Of a DNA stretch of 64,000 bases, positions 8,673 through 17,415 are shown piece after piece. The notes under the pieces are model-generated. The model was given only the letters and a program-made list of their open reading frames with translations, searched no databases and was not told the origin of the DNA. The position numbers and the translations under genes are program-made. The DNA comes from Armatimonadota bacterium (GTDB lineage Bacteria > Armatimonadota > Fimbriimonadia > Fimbriimonadales > Fimbriimonadaceae): NCBI GenBank assembly GCA_020438215.1, contig JAGQUX010000001.1, positions 124,001 through 188,000 on the forward strand, written 5' to 3'. Numbering within the stretch: position 1 is the first letter of the stretch; each line of letters starts with the position of its first letter.

Positions 8673-9698
8673 ATGTCGACAGAGCCATCCTCAGAAGCCT
8701 GGAAAAAAATGGTGCTTCGCTCCATGCCGCCTCCGGCATGGCTAGAGGTGGATGCCCCCGATGGTGATGTTGTCATCAGTAGCCGCTTTCGCGCGGCGCG
8801 AAATTTGTGTGGACTTCCCTTCCCGCATTTGGCTAACCCTGAGCAACTTCGGGCGGTGCAGTCTGCAGTAAAGAAATCGGTCGAGACTTGCCCGATTCAG
8901 CTGGAATCGATGAATAACCTCAGCGAAGCAGAGCGTGATTACCTGCTTTCCAGCCGGCTTCTGTCACCAGACTTCGATCACCGCGAGATCGGCAGATCGG
9001 TATTGATTGATCGAGATCGCGTTGTTTCCGTCATGGTAAACGAGGAAGATCACATTCGCCTCCAAGTTCTGACCGGTGGTTGGTCAGCTTGGTCAGCAGA
9101 GGAAACCGGGCGGCAGCTTTTGAACCATCTTGAGAATGGGCTCAATACGATGTATCACCCCGACCTCGGGCCACTCACCGCATCTCCCAGTAACCTCCAC
9201 GGCGGTGAACGCCGTTCTGCCCTTTTCCATCTAATCGGTCTAGCCCAAACCAAGCGCCTGAAACGGATGATCCAATCACTCACTGTGATAGGGCTCACTG
9301 CCCGCGGCCTCTACGGAGAATCGAGCCGCGCCGTTGGCGCATTTATCCAGGTCAGCGCAACGCGGTCGAGTGACGCAGATTTCCGTGGGGCGTGCAACCA
9401 GGTCATCCGTGAAGAACGTATGGCAAGGAGAGAGGTGCGACGCGACGAACTCGCGGATCGAGCCGGCCAAGCGGTGGAGTACGCCATCACATCAAAGGAG
9501 ATATCACTCCGTGATGCGCTGCTCGTGCTGGGTTGGGTGCGATGGGCAAGTTCAGCGGACATCGAAGGGTTCCGAACCCCTCCGCGTGCCGTCGATTCAT
9601 GGACGGCGATGATGGAGTTTTACGGAACGCAAGATCCAAAGATCGCAAGTCAGCACCGCGCGATCTACCTCCGGCAACGTCTGGAGAGCATGAACTAG
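8673..9698 (+). CDS. mcsB: McsB-like protein arginine kinase, divergent ATP:guanido phosphotransferase
   Basis: 341 residues, 12 bases after flhB. Phosphagen-kinase-family features are clear: VVISSRFRAARNL near residue 30, VNEEDHIRLQ near 124 (very close to the McsB/creatine-kinase NEEDH-R motif), and GLYGESSRAVGAFIQVSATRS near 210. McsB phosphorylates arginines to mark proteins for ClpCP. Two oddities stand out. The usual CP-[ST]-N-[IL]-G-T signature is SPSNLHGG, lacking the Cys and the GT. The C-terminal region aligning with the allosteric RDxxRA motif reads ASQHRA. No ctsR, mcsA or clpC is nearby. The kinase assignment is solid at family level, but activity is uncertain. Confidence 0.82.
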   Translation: MSTEPSSEAWKKMVLRSMPPPAWLEVDAPDGDVVISSRFRAARNLCGLPFPHLANPEQLRAVQSAVKKSVETCPIQLESMNNLSEAERDYLLSSRLLSPDFDHREIGRSVLIDRDRVVSVMVNEEDHIRLQVLTGGWSAWSAEETGRQLLNHLENGLNTMYHPDLGPLTASPSNLHGGERRSALFHLIGLAQTKRLKRMIQSLTVIGLTARGLYGESSRAVGAFIQVSATRSSDADFRGACNQVIREERMARREVRRDELADRAGQAVEYAITSKEISLRDALLVLGWVRWASSADIEGFRTPPRAVDSWTAMMEFYGTQDPKIASQHRAIYLRQRLESMN

Positions 9699-9702
9699 AG
9701 AA

Positions 9703-10194
9703 ATGGCAACGATCACCTATCAACCGGCTGAAGTTCTACATTGGTTTGAAATCGATGCAAAAAAATCAGCGCAAGAAGCCCGCGAGCGAGGCTCTTCCAT
9801 TGCTGATCGCACGAGTAAAGAAGGGCTCGTTGTTGGGTTGAAGGATGCGGCTTCAGCCGCCTACTCTTTCGGGAAAGGAGCGCTAGGAGGCATTGTCCAA
9901 CGTTCTGCTGAAGAAACCAAATACGAACTCCATGAAGATGGCATCTCTGCAATCGGGATCGCATTCACCAATAAGATTGACTACAAACAAATCCGGCAGA
10001 TCATCGCCCAATCAAGCGATAAGTTTCAGGTGCTTTACAACGGCGGTCATATCACGATCAAGCCAGTCGCTCACCTTGTTTCGGGGAGATACAAAGTCCC
10101 CGTTGGCTGGCTTCGCAACGGAATCGAGGTTCCATATGCCATGCTGATTGAAGAGATCTCGGCCCGAAGCGGCATCGAGATTGAGCCAGCATGA
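9703..10194 (+). CDS. Conserved-context protein of unknown function, possible PH-like domain
   Basis: 163 residues starting 4 bases after the McsB-like gene and overlapping nadC by 4 bases, so it is firmly embedded in the operon. There is no signal peptide or membrane helix. A weakly amphipathic Gly/Ala segment (about 55-70) is followed by about 85 residues of alternating beta-type sequence (YELHEDGISAIG, KFQVLYNGGHITIKPVAH) and a final helix. That pattern resembles bacterial pleckstrin-homology-like folds. This is a shape argument only, and no catalytic residues stand out. Confidence 0.6.
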   Translation: MATITYQPAEVLHWFEIDAKKSAQEARERGSSIADRTSKEGLVVGLKDAASAAYSFGKGALGGIVQRSAEETKYELHEDGISAIGIAFTNKIDYKQIRQIIAQSSDKFQVLYNGGHITIKPVAHLVSGRYKVPVGWLRNGIEVPYAMLIEEISARSGIEIEPA

Positions 10195-11036
10195 GTCGAG
10201 GTTGGAAGTCTCCCGCACCGTTTGATTGGCAAGCCCATGTCCACCGGGCTCTCGCCGAAGATATTGTCACTGGCGACCTTTCCGCCGCTGTTTTAGAAGG
10301 AAAAACCTTTCACTGGTATATCGAAGCGGAAGCGGAAGGGGTTGCTTGCGGGCTGGGAATTGCCTACGAACTCTTGATTAGCTCCATCCCCGGTGCGAAC
10401 GGCGAACTTGCCAGCGAAGATGGCGATGCAGTTTCTCCTGGCAAAACTGTGATTTCTGGTTCTGGCCCTGCCGAGCACCTACTCAGCCGGGAGCGCGTGG
10501 CCCTGAACTACATCATCCATCTCAGCGGAATTGCGACCGTCACAAGTCGCTATGCCGAGGCCATTGCCGATCTCCCGTGTGAAGTCGTAGATACTCGCAA
10601 GACTTTGCCCGGACTCCGCGCTCTTCAAAAATATGCCGTTCGGTGTGGCGGCGGACGCAATCATCGCATGGGGCTGTACGACGGGATCATGCTCAAGGAC
10701 AACCATATTCAGGCTTACGGTTCCATCACCAAAGCGGTCGAGAAAGCACGCTCCCTCGCCACTCACATGATGATGATCGAAGTGGAATGCACCAACGAAT
10801 CTATGGTGGATGAAGCCGTTGAAGCGGGAGCCGATATCGTGATGCTCGATAACATGTCCCCCGATCGGATGAGTGAAATCGTCGCCAAACACCAGGGCCG
10901 TACAAAGTTTGAAGCGAGCGGCGGAATCACACTTGATACAATCCGTGCCGCTGCTGAATCTGGGGTGGACGCTGTTTCGGTCGGCGCACTCACGCACTCC
11001 GCGCCGGGGCTCAGCTTCCACATGGAAATGAAATGA
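10191..11036 (+). CDS. nadC: Nicotinate-nucleotide pyrophosphorylase (carboxylating)
   Basis: 281 residues, the normal QAPRTase length. It converts quinolinate and PRPP to nicotinate mononucleotide in de novo NAD synthesis. Diagnostic active-site stretches are VVDTRKTLPGLRALQKYAV, CGGGRNHRMGLYDGIMLKDN and the TIM-barrel ends EVECTNESMVDEA, IVMLDNMSPD and FEASGGITLDTI. nadA and nadB are not in this window. It overlaps the preceding orphan and the following birA by 4 bases each, implying translational coupling. Confidence 0.96.
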   Translation: MSRGWKSPAPFDWQAHVHRALAEDIVTGDLSAAVLEGKTFHWYIEAEAEGVACGLGIAYELLISSIPGANGELASEDGDAVSPGKTVISGSGPAEHLLSRERVALNYIIHLSGIATVTSRYAEAIADLPCEVVDTRKTLPGLRALQKYAVRCGGGRNHRMGLYDGIMLKDNHIQAYGSITKAVEKARSLATHMMMIEVECTNESMVDEAVEAGADIVMLDNMSPDRMSEIVAKHQGRTKFEASGGITLDTIRAAAESGVDAVSVGALTHSAPGLSFHMEMK

Positions 11037-11737
11037 AAGCTCCCAGCGGGCCATTTCTGACTTACAACGAACTTGGCTCAACCCAGGATGAAGCTAAGAA
11101 ACTAATTGCGTCTAGCGCAGAAGTAGGAGTCGTATTTGCCCGTCACCAATCCCAAGGGCGAGGTAGGTTTGATCGCATTTGGGTGAGCCAGGAAGGAGAA
11201 AGCCTGACTTTCTCGCTCGCGTTGCACGATTATGCCAACCATCCCAAACCGTATCTTGTCGGGATGGCGATTTCGCTGGGCGTATGCTTGTGTCTTGATG
11301 CCAGGATTCAATGGCCGAACGATGTCACGGTCGGTGGGCGGAAACTAGGAGGAATCCTGACCGAGTTGGTCACCGATCCAAATGGAAATCAGATTCCTGT
11401 CGTTGGCGCTGGGATCAATCTGAACCAGACTTCCTTCCCTGATGAGATCGCTCACCGAGCAACGAGCTTGTATATAGAGTGCGGACTTGCTTCTGATGCT
11501 TTGACGGTTGCCGAGGGGATTCTTTCTGCTTTAGCAAATGTGCCCGAACCAACGAATTGGGAAGCCATTGCCCCCCTCTGGCATCAATTGGATGACACTC
11601 CCGGCAAGCAGTTTCGATTGCCGACAGGGGAAGAGGCCACCGCCCTGGGAGTTGGCCCGGGTGGTGAACTCCGGTGTTTGGTGGGCGAAGAAGAACGGCT
11701 GGTCTACGCTGCTGAAGCACTCAATCTTCATGCATGA
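11033..11737 (+). CDS. birA: Biotin--[acetyl-CoA-carboxylase] ligase, catalytic type without DNA-binding domain
   Basis: 234 residues. It opens with the catalytic domain (ELGSTQDEAKKLI), so the N-terminal HTH of the bifunctional repressor form is absent. Biotinyl-AMP-binding motifs are RHQSQGRGRFDRIWVSQEGE, IQWPNDVTVGGRKLGGIL and VVGAGINLNQ. A short C-terminal SH3-like domain carries the last 45 residues. It biotinylates carboxylase BCCP. It is the last gene of the flagellar-nadC-birA run, and a strong hairpin follows directly after its stop. Confidence 0.93.
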   Translation: MKAPSGPFLTYNELGSTQDEAKKLIASSAEVGVVFARHQSQGRGRFDRIWVSQEGESLTFSLALHDYANHPKPYLVGMAISLGVCLCLDARIQWPNDVTVGGRKLGGILTELVTDPNGNQIPVVGAGINLNQTSFPDEIAHRATSLYIECGLASDALTVAEGILSALANVPEPTNWEAIAPLWHQLDDTPGKQFRLPTGEEATALGVGPGGELRCLVGEEERLVYAAEALNLHA

Positions 11738-11739
11738 AA

Positions 11740-11775
11740 AAACCCTCCTTCAACGCAAACGCTGAAGGAGGGTTT
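11740..11775 (+). terminator. Bidirectional-looking hairpin terminator after birA
   Basis: A 13-bp perfect stem (11740-11752 with 11763-11775, AAACCCTCCTTCA / TGAAGGAGGGTTT) encloses a 10-base loop. It lies 2 bases after the birA stop. A-rich and T-rich arms mean it can work in either direction. The last base is also the first base, on the + strand, of the CCA end of the oppositely oriented tRNA-Gly, so the tRNA 3' end abuts it directly. Confidence 0.85.
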
Positions 11776-11849
11776 GGAGCGGGAAAAGAGATTCGAACTC
11801 TCGACCCTCTCGTTGGCAACGAGATGCTCTACCACTGAGCTATTCCCGC
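11775..11849 (-). tRNA. tRNA-Gly (anticodon GCC), CCA encoded
   Basis: Read on the minus strand it folds fully. Acceptor GCGGGAA pairs with TTCCCGC, followed by discriminator T and genomically encoded CCA. D-arm is GCTC-AGTGGTA-GAGC, anticodon arm TCTCG-TTGCCAA-CGAGA (GCC, glycine) and T-arm GAGAG-TTCGAAT-CTCTT. It totals 72 nt plus CCA. The 3' end merges with the birA terminator hairpin. Confidence 0.97.
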
Positions 11850-11921
11850 TCTCGGGAATAAGAAAGATACCCCAAAATCCGCGGCTATGCCAACCGACCG
11901 GTCCAGAGTCCCGCACCGATC

Positions 11922-11927
11922 TATAAT
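11922..11927 (+). promoter_or_regulatory. Candidate -10 box (TATAAT) for a leaderless transcript
   Basis: A perfect TATAAT ends 6 bases before the GTG start of the downstream phosphatase gene. Transcription would therefore begin at or within a base or two of the start codon. There is no Shine-Dalgarno sequence and no good -35 box. Inference from spacing. Confidence 0.5.
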
Positions 11928-11933
11928 TCTCCT

Positions 11934-12686
11934 GTGCGCGAATTCGCCCAGCTAAGGGAAGCCGTCCTGCCAATCTTCGAGCAGGCATCGCTCATGGCAC
12001 TTGGCGAACGCGCCAACAAGACCGTTGAAGTCAAGTCCGATCGGAGCCTCGTGACCAGCGTAGATCGCATGGTCGAGGACTTTCTTTTGAAAGAACTCAG
12101 CAAACTCACTCCAGGAGTAGGATTTTGGGGTGAGGAAACGGGGCGCCATGGAGATCGCGAGAACGGTCTCTGGGTTCTTGATCCAATTGATGGCACCACA
12201 AACTATGTTTACGATCAGCCAATCTGGGGGATCACCGCTGGATTGGTCGTGGACAATCAGATCCGACTCGGCGTGACCGCAATGCCCGATCTCGGCAGCC
12301 TACTTTCCGCAAGCTTAGGTGGAGGATGCTTCTGCAACGGAGAGCGCCTGCCTCAGGTTGAATCCGGCGAGATCAAGCCTTACCATTTGGTTGGACACGG
12401 GGATAGCTATATGGCTCTCGCACCACGGAGCCCTGGCAAAATGCGGCACATCGGATCATTTTCAGTCGAATCTGCGTTTGTTGCCATGCAAAAACTCCGA
12501 GCTTTGACGACTGCCCGAGTTCGATTGTATGATGCGGCGGGAGGCGTCTTGCTCTGCCGTGAAGTCGGATGCGTCGTGAAGGATATGGACGGATCAGATT
12601 GGTCGGAATCCGAATGGTTGGGCGATGATCGTGTCGAGCCGTTCTTCATCGGCCCAGCAGATTCTAACTTCCCGTTCGGGAACTAA
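11934..12686 (+). CDS. Inositol monophosphatase family protein (IMPase/CysQ-like sugar phosphatase)
   Basis: 250 residues, GTG start. Metal-binding motifs of the family are WGEETG (about residue 62-67), LDPIDGTTNYVY (about 80-91, motif A) and LYDAAGGVLLCREVG (motif B, with Leu-Tyr in place of the usual Trp). It is a Mg-dependent phosphomonoesterase. The substrate (inositol phosphate, PAP, histidinol phosphate or fructose bisphosphate) cannot be told from sequence. No ribosome-binding site precedes the GTG, and a TATAAT sits 6 bases upstream. Its last 23 bases overlap the convergent peroxiredoxin-like gene. Confidence 0.87.
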   Translation: MREFAQLREAVLPIFEQASLMALGERANKTVEVKSDRSLVTSVDRMVEDFLLKELSKLTPGVGFWGEETGRHGDRENGLWVLDPIDGTTNYVYDQPIWGITAGLVVDNQIRLGVTAMPDLGSLLSASLGGGCFCNGERLPQVESGEIKPYHLVGHGDSYMALAPRSPGKMRHIGSFSVESAFVAMQKLRALTTARVRLYDAAGGVLLCREVGCVVKDMDGSDWSESEWLGDDRVEPFFIGPADSNFPFGN

Positions 12687-13218
12687 GAATTCTTTTCGCT
12701 TGTTCGACTGCAGTTTGGATCTGCCCCAGCGTTGGATGATCCCCAGCGAACTTGCTCATATACCTCCACATGATTTCACCATTAGGTTGAATGACTAGCG
12801 TCCCCCCGAGCTGACGAGGGTCCGTTTGGGGGCGATGAAATCGATTCCCTTTACTGAGGGCTCGTAAACCACTTTTGACCGTAGGCAGTCCTCCAAGTTG
12901 AGATAGCTTCCCTTGAGCGCACCCCGCTTCTTCAAATAGTCGCCCTTGGATATCACAGATCATCGGTCGTATGAACCCTATCTCTCCTCGAAGTTTCCTT
13001 GCATCATCGGGAGTTCCGCGCCCGACAAAAGTAATCGGAGAATCTGTTTTGCCAAGTTCAGTCAGTTGCTCTCGGCAGAATACACATCCAAAATGCCGAA
13101 GAAAAACGAGTGCACCAACTGCACTATTGAGGATTTCAGCAAGCCTTAGCTCATCACTCGAATCAAGGGTAACCAATTGGTTAGTATCTAATGCGAACGG
13201 TAAGTCTGAGTCGAACAT
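12664..13218 (-). CDS. Peroxiredoxin-like AhpC/TSA-family protein (PRXL2/AAED1-like)
   Basis: 184 residues from the ATG at 13218, which lies 4 bases after the stop of the sigma factor gene. A longer upstream frame would run into that gene. The thioredoxin-fold start is LVFLRHFGCVFCREQLTEL, with a CxxC active site, as in the SelL/AAED1 thiol-oxidoreductase group rather than a classical one-Cys peroxiredoxin. A Pro in GGTLVIQP and the C-terminal helix fit the fold. It probably reduces peroxides or disulfides. It is translationally linked to the sigma factor. Confidence 0.72.
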   Translation of the reverse strand: MFDSDLPFALDTNQLVTLDSSDELRLAEILNSAVGALVFLRHFGCVFCREQLTELGKTDSPITFVGRGTPDDARKLRGEIGFIRPMICDIQGRLFEEAGCAQGKLSQLGGLPTVKSGLRALSKGNRFHRPQTDPRQLGGTLVIQPNGEIMWRYMSKFAGDHPTLGQIQTAVEQAKRILSSRTGS

Positions 13219-13222
13219 TTTT

Positions 13223-14080
13223 TCAAGCAAGAAGCGCACCGAGCGACTCTCGCACTTGGCCCTGACCAAGCTTCCGCATTGCAACACGCTCAATTTGCCG
13301 CACTCGCTCTCGAGTGATACCGTATTCTTCCGCAACTTCGTTCAGAGTCAATGGCGAACGTCCGCCGATACCAAAACGTTTGACTATGACATCCCGCTCC
13401 CGCTCTTCAAGCTGATTGAGTGCCTCGCGAACTCCCTGGCACATGTGAGTATCGGCAAGCCATGCATCGCTGCTTTGTTCGGATTCCGAAGCAACTAAGT
13501 CCATCAAACTGGAGTCTTCTGCCTTGAGCATGGGTGCATCCAGGCTGAGCGACTCTGGAATCTCGCTGAGCACTTGAGTGACTTTTTCCACCGATTGGTT
13601 GAGGGAGTCAGCGATTTCTGCGGAGCTAGGCTCTCGCCCAAGGTCATGGGTTAACATCGTGCGCACTTTCAAGACCTGCGCCTGTAATTCCGCAACATGG
13701 ATCGGAATCCGAATCATTCTGCTTTGATCACACACTGCCCGGCAAATTGCCTGACGAATCCACCAGGTGGCGTACGTGCTAAAGCGGAATCCTTTTCGGT
13801 GATCAAACTTATGCACCGCTTTGATCAACCCAATATTGCCTTCTTGGATCAAATCACCAAGGGGCACGCCGCGCGTCGCGTGCTTCTTTGCAATAGAAAC
13901 CACAAGTCGCAGATTCGACTCAATAAGTTTATTTTGAGCATCAATGGAACCGGCCTCTGCCGCCCGGGCCAGTTCCACTTCTTGCTCCTTAGTTAAAAGG
14001 TGGGCTTTGCCTGCGTGTTGAAGCCACGCGTGCGTAATTTCTACCACCCCACTCTGCATCGCTCTCCCGGCAAGGTTCAT
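13223..14080 (-). CDS. RNA polymerase sigma-70 factor, group 1/2 (RpoD/SigA-like)
   Basis: About 285 residues from the ATG at 14080 (14059 is also possible, with GGGAG 5 bases upstream). An in-frame ATG at 14308 would put 74 bases inside dnaG. Regions 2.1-2.4 are intact ([52 protein letters not shown]). Region 3 and region 4.2 helix-turn-helix ([21 protein letters not shown]) are also complete. Region 1.1 is missing, and region 1.2 lacks the usual DPVRMYL motif. It follows dnaG as in the Bacillus/E. coli dnaG-rpoD operon, supporting a housekeeping role, but a group 2 factor is possible. Confidence 0.88.
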   Translation of the reverse strand: MNLAGRAMQSGVVEITHAWLQHAGKAHLLTKEQEVELARAAEAGSIDAQNKLIESNLRLVVSIAKKHATRGVPLGDLIQEGNIGLIKAVHKFDHRKGFRFSTYATWWIRQAICRAVCDQSRMIRIPIHVAELQAQVLKVRTMLTHDLGREPSSAEIADSLNQSVEKVTQVLSEIPESLSLDAPMLKAEDSSLMDLVASESEQSSDAWLADTHMCQGVREALNQLEERERDVIVKRFGIGGRSPLTLNEVAEEYGITRERVRQIERVAMRKLGQGQVRESLGALLA

Positions 14081-14234
14081 AATTTCACTCGGCAAATCAT
14101 TTGGTGCTGTAATAACATACAACAAATCCCCCAATTCACCAAATTTTGTGTGGGATACTACTCGCCTTTCAGCCGTTGCAGTTGTTCTTGAAGCCGCTTG
14201 TGGTCTTCGCAATTTCAGGCTCTGTTCGCGTAAA

Positions 14235-15980
14235 TTAGCTCCGCTCTCGCTCAATGATCTTCTTATTTTTTTTGAATTCACTCCAGAAATCAGACAGATT
14301 TGAGTCATCCTTTTCTAGCCTTTCTTTCTGACGTCTTGCTCTTATTCCTTCGAGCTTGTTTTCAAGAGCAACCATAACATGAGTGTTTATTATCTCAAAT
14401 GAGTTAAAAGCCAGGTCACTCAATGCCCGTCGGAGTGGTTCGCTTTCAATATCGGGGAGCCAAATGTTGCTCTCTGTGAAAGGAAACTCCTCGCCCATTT
14501 CCTCACGCAATGCCTTTGCCATCTTCAGTCCAACTGTTGTTGAGAAATTATCGTCATCTTGGATGAGCTTCCACGCCTGTTGAGCAAAGGCTTGGTCAAA
14601 GAGCGCCATGAAAAGCACTTTCTCGGTTCCGGCCAGCTTCGGGATACGCGGTCTAGAAGCATTGATAGCTTTATTATTGTCTTGACCTGTTGATAAGGCT
14701 TGCTTCCCAGATTGGTAGTCCTTGATTAGCTGTCTGATCGCGATTGCTGCCTTTTCTTTGTCACGGCTATGAGGATATTTCTGAGCAATCTTGAGTATCT
14801 GCGGCTCGATATCTAATGGATTAGCATTGGCAAGTACGGGGATGATTTCTTGCCAGAATTGATCAGATTCAAGGCTCAGTTTGTCCGCAAGCATCGTCAC
14901 CCGAAACTCAATAGGAGTCATCGCCTGCTCAATCCCACGCTGAACTCCTGCCGGGCCGCTCTTTTGCAAAACCGTGTCGGGGTCTTCGCCATCAGGAAGT
15001 ACAGCAATCCGAACCTGAATCCCCGCTTCTTCCAAGAGTGCCGCTGATCGGTCAGCTGCCTTTTGCCCGGCAGCATCACTATCGTAGAGAATCGTCACAC
15101 GATCACACCATCGCCGAAGAAGCTGGATTTGCTCTTCCGCCAGGGCTGTCCCCAGATTCGCCACGGCGACTCCCACCCCGGCGCGATGGCAAGCGATTGT
15201 GTCCATGTAGCCTTCGGTCAGAACGGCATGGCGATCCTTGCTAATCGCATCGCGAGATTGATAAAAGCCGTACAGAACCCGGCTCTTGCGATAAAGCGGT
15301 GTATCGGAGCTATTGATGTATTTCGGGATGCCATCACCGATGATCCGCCCCCCGAAGGCAACCAGTCGACCGCGCTCATCTCGAATTGGAAAAATGAGGC
15401 GAGATCGAAAACGATCATAAAATCCACCACCAGCATCTTGATCGACAAGGAAGAGATCTTTGCACTCAGCAAGTGAGAATTTTTGCTTTTGCAAAACGCG
15501 CGCTAGTGCATCGCCAAGATCCGGGCCATAGCCGATTTCCCAAGTTTGGAGCACTTCCTGATCCATGCTCCGGTTGGCGGCGTAATCTTTAGCAATCGGA
15601 GAGGAAGCAAACTGCTCCTTGAAGAATGCGAGCGCGGAGTCCATGGCATTTCGCTGGCGATCGGCAAGGTCGTTTTGTTCTTTGCTCGGCGCCCCGCGAC
15701 TGCTCAGCATGACTCCGGCTTCCTTCGCAAGAATTTCCAGTGCTTCGCGGAAGTCGACCTTTTGGGTTTCCATCACCCAGTTGAAGATGTCGCCTGATGC
15801 CCCGCAAGACCAGCACTTATAAAGCCCAATGTCTGGGTTGACGGTGAAAGATGGTCGTTTGTCGTTGTGGAATGGGCAGAGGCCGGTGTAGCTCTTCCCT
15901 GTTCGCTTCAAGTTAACAAACTGGCCGACGAGTTCGACAATGTCGACCCTTCTTCGGATCTCGTCGCGCTCGTCGGCCAC
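14235..15980 (-). CDS. dnaG: DNA primase
   Basis: 581 residues. The N-terminal CHC2 zinc-binding domain shows [20 protein letters not shown] then CWSCGASGD (zinc ligands C-H-C-C). The Toprim catalytic core has [17 protein letters not shown] and [15 protein letters not shown]. The C-terminal 150 residues form the helicase-interaction region. It makes RNA primers for replication. It is the first gene of the dnaG-sigma-peroxiredoxin group. The start ATG at 15980 gives the standard [18 protein letters not shown] opening. Confidence 0.97.
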   Translation of the reverse strand: MADERDEIRRRVDIVELVGQFVNLKRTGKSYTGLCPFHNDKRPSFTVNPDIGLYKCWSCGASGDIFNWVMETQKVDFREALEILAKEAGVMLSSRGAPSKEQNDLADRQRNAMDSALAFFKEQFASSPIAKDYAANRSMDQEVLQTWEIGYGPDLGDALARVLQKQKFSLAECKDLFLVDQDAGGGFYDRFRSRLIFPIRDERGRLVAFGGRIIGDGIPKYINSSDTPLYRKSRVLYGFYQSRDAISKDRHAVLTEGYMDTIACHRAGVGVAVANLGTALAEEQIQLLRRWCDRVTILYDSDAAGQKAADRSAALLEEAGIQVRIAVLPDGEDPDTVLQKSGPAGVQRGIEQAMTPIEFRVTMLADKLSLESDQFWQEIIPVLANANPLDIEPQILKIAQKYPHSRDKEKAAIAIRQLIKDYQSGKQALSTGQDNNKAINASRPRIPKLAGTEKVLFMALFDQAFAQQAWKLIQDDDNFSTTVGLKMAKALREEMGEEFPFTESNIWLPDIESEPLRRALSDLAFNSFEIINTHVMVALENKLEGIRARRQKERLEKDDSNLSDFWSEFKKNKKIIERERS

Positions 15981-16007
15981 TTAGGGATGTTACTTGATTT
16001 CTTGTTC

Positions 16008-16835
16008 TTAGGTCTTGCCAGCTGCGACCACGACGCCGGTTACGACGTGCGGCTTCTTCGCATCAAGGCGAGACAGTCGGAAAGCAACCCGGTCGTTGAC
16101 CAAGAATCGAACAACAATGTTGTCACCAGAGATTTCATAACCATCTGGAGCGTTGTAAGCTTTGATCACGGAGCCGAAGCTAGAACCAAAAGTGATACCG
16201 CGTCGGGTTCGAACAGAGCTGTTCTTCATACCGATGGCTTCGATTTGGATCACGCGGTTGAACTTGTCGAAAACGAAAGCGTACTTCGAGTTGTTGCGCT
16301 TGTAAACCCAGCGAGTGTAGATGACCTTTTGGTTGTTACCTTGTGTAACCGAACCACCGCCGCCGCCGCCGGCGTTTCCACCGCCACCGCCGCCACCTGG
16401 GCCGGAAGCAGGTCGTGCAGCACCGCCGCCGCCGCCACCAGCACGTTCTCCACCTTCTTGGACGCGCCAAGCGTTGGTGTTATCATTAAACGGGTCACCA
16501 ATCCAGTTGGGAGGAACTTGGCCCATACCTGCATCTGGGTTGACTGATGGCAAACCGCCACCACCACCGCCAGGTCGACCGCCACCGGGAGCTCCACCAG
16601 GAGCACCTGCTCCTCCGCCGCCGCCGGCATTTGCGCCGCCAACATTCAAGGCTTGGATTTCATCCGGTGAGCCAAATTTCGAGATCACTTTAGTACCAGG
16701 ATCGAAAAGTGCGATCCCTACCAAAGCTGTTTCTGCTGACCCGCGTCGAGCTTGTGGAGCAGATTGTGCGGTTGCCGCAACACTGCCAAAAGCATAAACG
16801 CCAGCCAGAGCGAACAAGAACATGGATTTCTTCAA
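16008..16835 (-). CDS. Exported glycine-rich two-lobed protein of unknown function
   Basis: I favour a TTG start at 16835. GAGGG lies 8 bases upstream, and it gives an ideal signal peptide ([16 protein letters not shown], cut after ATAQ). The ATG at 16856 would prepend seven odd residues. Two short similar modules, [20 protein letters not shown] near the N-terminus and [18 protein letters not shown] near the C-terminus, flank about 110 residues of Gly runs. A short conserved insert ([13 protein letters not shown]) interrupts the Gly region. The modules look like the BamE/SmpA-type half-motif, which is inference. The C-terminal 100 residues are beta-rich. Envelope location is likely. Confidence 0.7.
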   Translation of the reverse strand: MKKSMFLFALAGVYAFGSVAATAQSAPQARRGSAETALVGIALFDPGTKVISKFGSPDEIQALNVGGANAGGGGGAGAPGGAPGGGRPGGGGGGLPSVNPDAGMGQVPPNWIGDPFNDNTNAWRVQEGGERAGGGGGGAARPASGPGGGGGGGNAGGGGGGSVTQGNNQKVIYTRWVYKRNNSKYAFVFDKFNRVIQIEAIGMKNSSVRTRRGITFGSSFGSVIKAYNAPDGYEISGDNIVVRFLVNDRVAFRLSRLDAKKPHVVTGVVVAAGKT

Positions 16836-16982
16836 AACAATATCCCTCATGTGCATTTCTGCTGGTCTGAAGTATCAGACGCAACAGAGTTCCCGAATGG
16901 TTACACGCCCGAAAGACCTGTTTTCACCAATCGTGGGGTATACAAACCTCGCAACCCGAGTTACGGATTCGTAGGAATGATT

Positions 16983-17306
16983 ATGGCAGGCAATCTCGAA
17001 GTCACCTCCGCAAATTTTGATTCAGAAGTTCTTCAATCGGATGTTCCGGTTCTCGTCGATTTTTGGGCGACCTGGTGCCGACCCTGTGTCTCTATCGCAC
17101 CAGTGATCGAAGAGATCGCTACAGAAATGGAAGGCAAAGGGAAAGTCCGCAAGCTTGACGTCGATGAAAATCGCGACCTCGCCACCAAATACGGCATCAT
17201 GAGCATCCCTGCTCTGCTCGTGTTCAAAGATGGTCAAGTGGTTGATCAAATGGTCGGAGCTGGTAGCAAAGATTCCATCAAGTCGTTTTTCGAAAAGAAC
17301 ATCTGA
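16983..17306 (+). CDS. trxA: Thioredoxin
   Basis: 107 residues, the standard thioredoxin length. ATG at 16983 is chosen because AGGA sits 6 bases upstream. In-frame upstream sequence has no thioredoxin similarity. The fold is complete: [15 protein letters not shown], then [29 protein letters not shown] with the cis-Pro in SIPAL. The active site is WCRPC instead of WCGPC, which is uncommon. It is probably reduced by the TrxB at 324. A strong terminator follows at 17330. Confidence 0.95.
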   Translation: MAGNLEVTSANFDSEVLQSDVPVLVDFWATWCRPCVSIAPVIEEIATEMEGKGKVRKLDVDENRDLATKYGIMSIPALLVFKDGQVVDQMVGAGSKDSIKSFFEKNI

Positions 17307-17329
17307 TTCGTTTCTATTTGAAGCAAACG

Positions 17330-17368
17330 TCGCCCTTAGGCAATCCAGCCTAAGGGCGATTTTCTTTA
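17330..17368 (+). terminator. Rho-independent terminator of trxA
   Basis: An 11-bp stem TCGCCCTTAGG / CCTAAGGGCGA (17330-17340 with 17349-17359) with an 8-base loop, followed by TTTTCTTTATC. It begins 24 bases after the trxA stop. Confidence 0.9.
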
Positions 17369-17415
17369 TCCCCGCCTGAGTTCTACCCATTCCATCCCAG
17401 AGGTAACCTCAGCTC

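Noticed and set aside
16321-16797. Proline-rich 158-residue frame
   Set aside because: It is the reverse reading of the Gly-rich tracts (GGN/NCC codons) of the exported protein gene.
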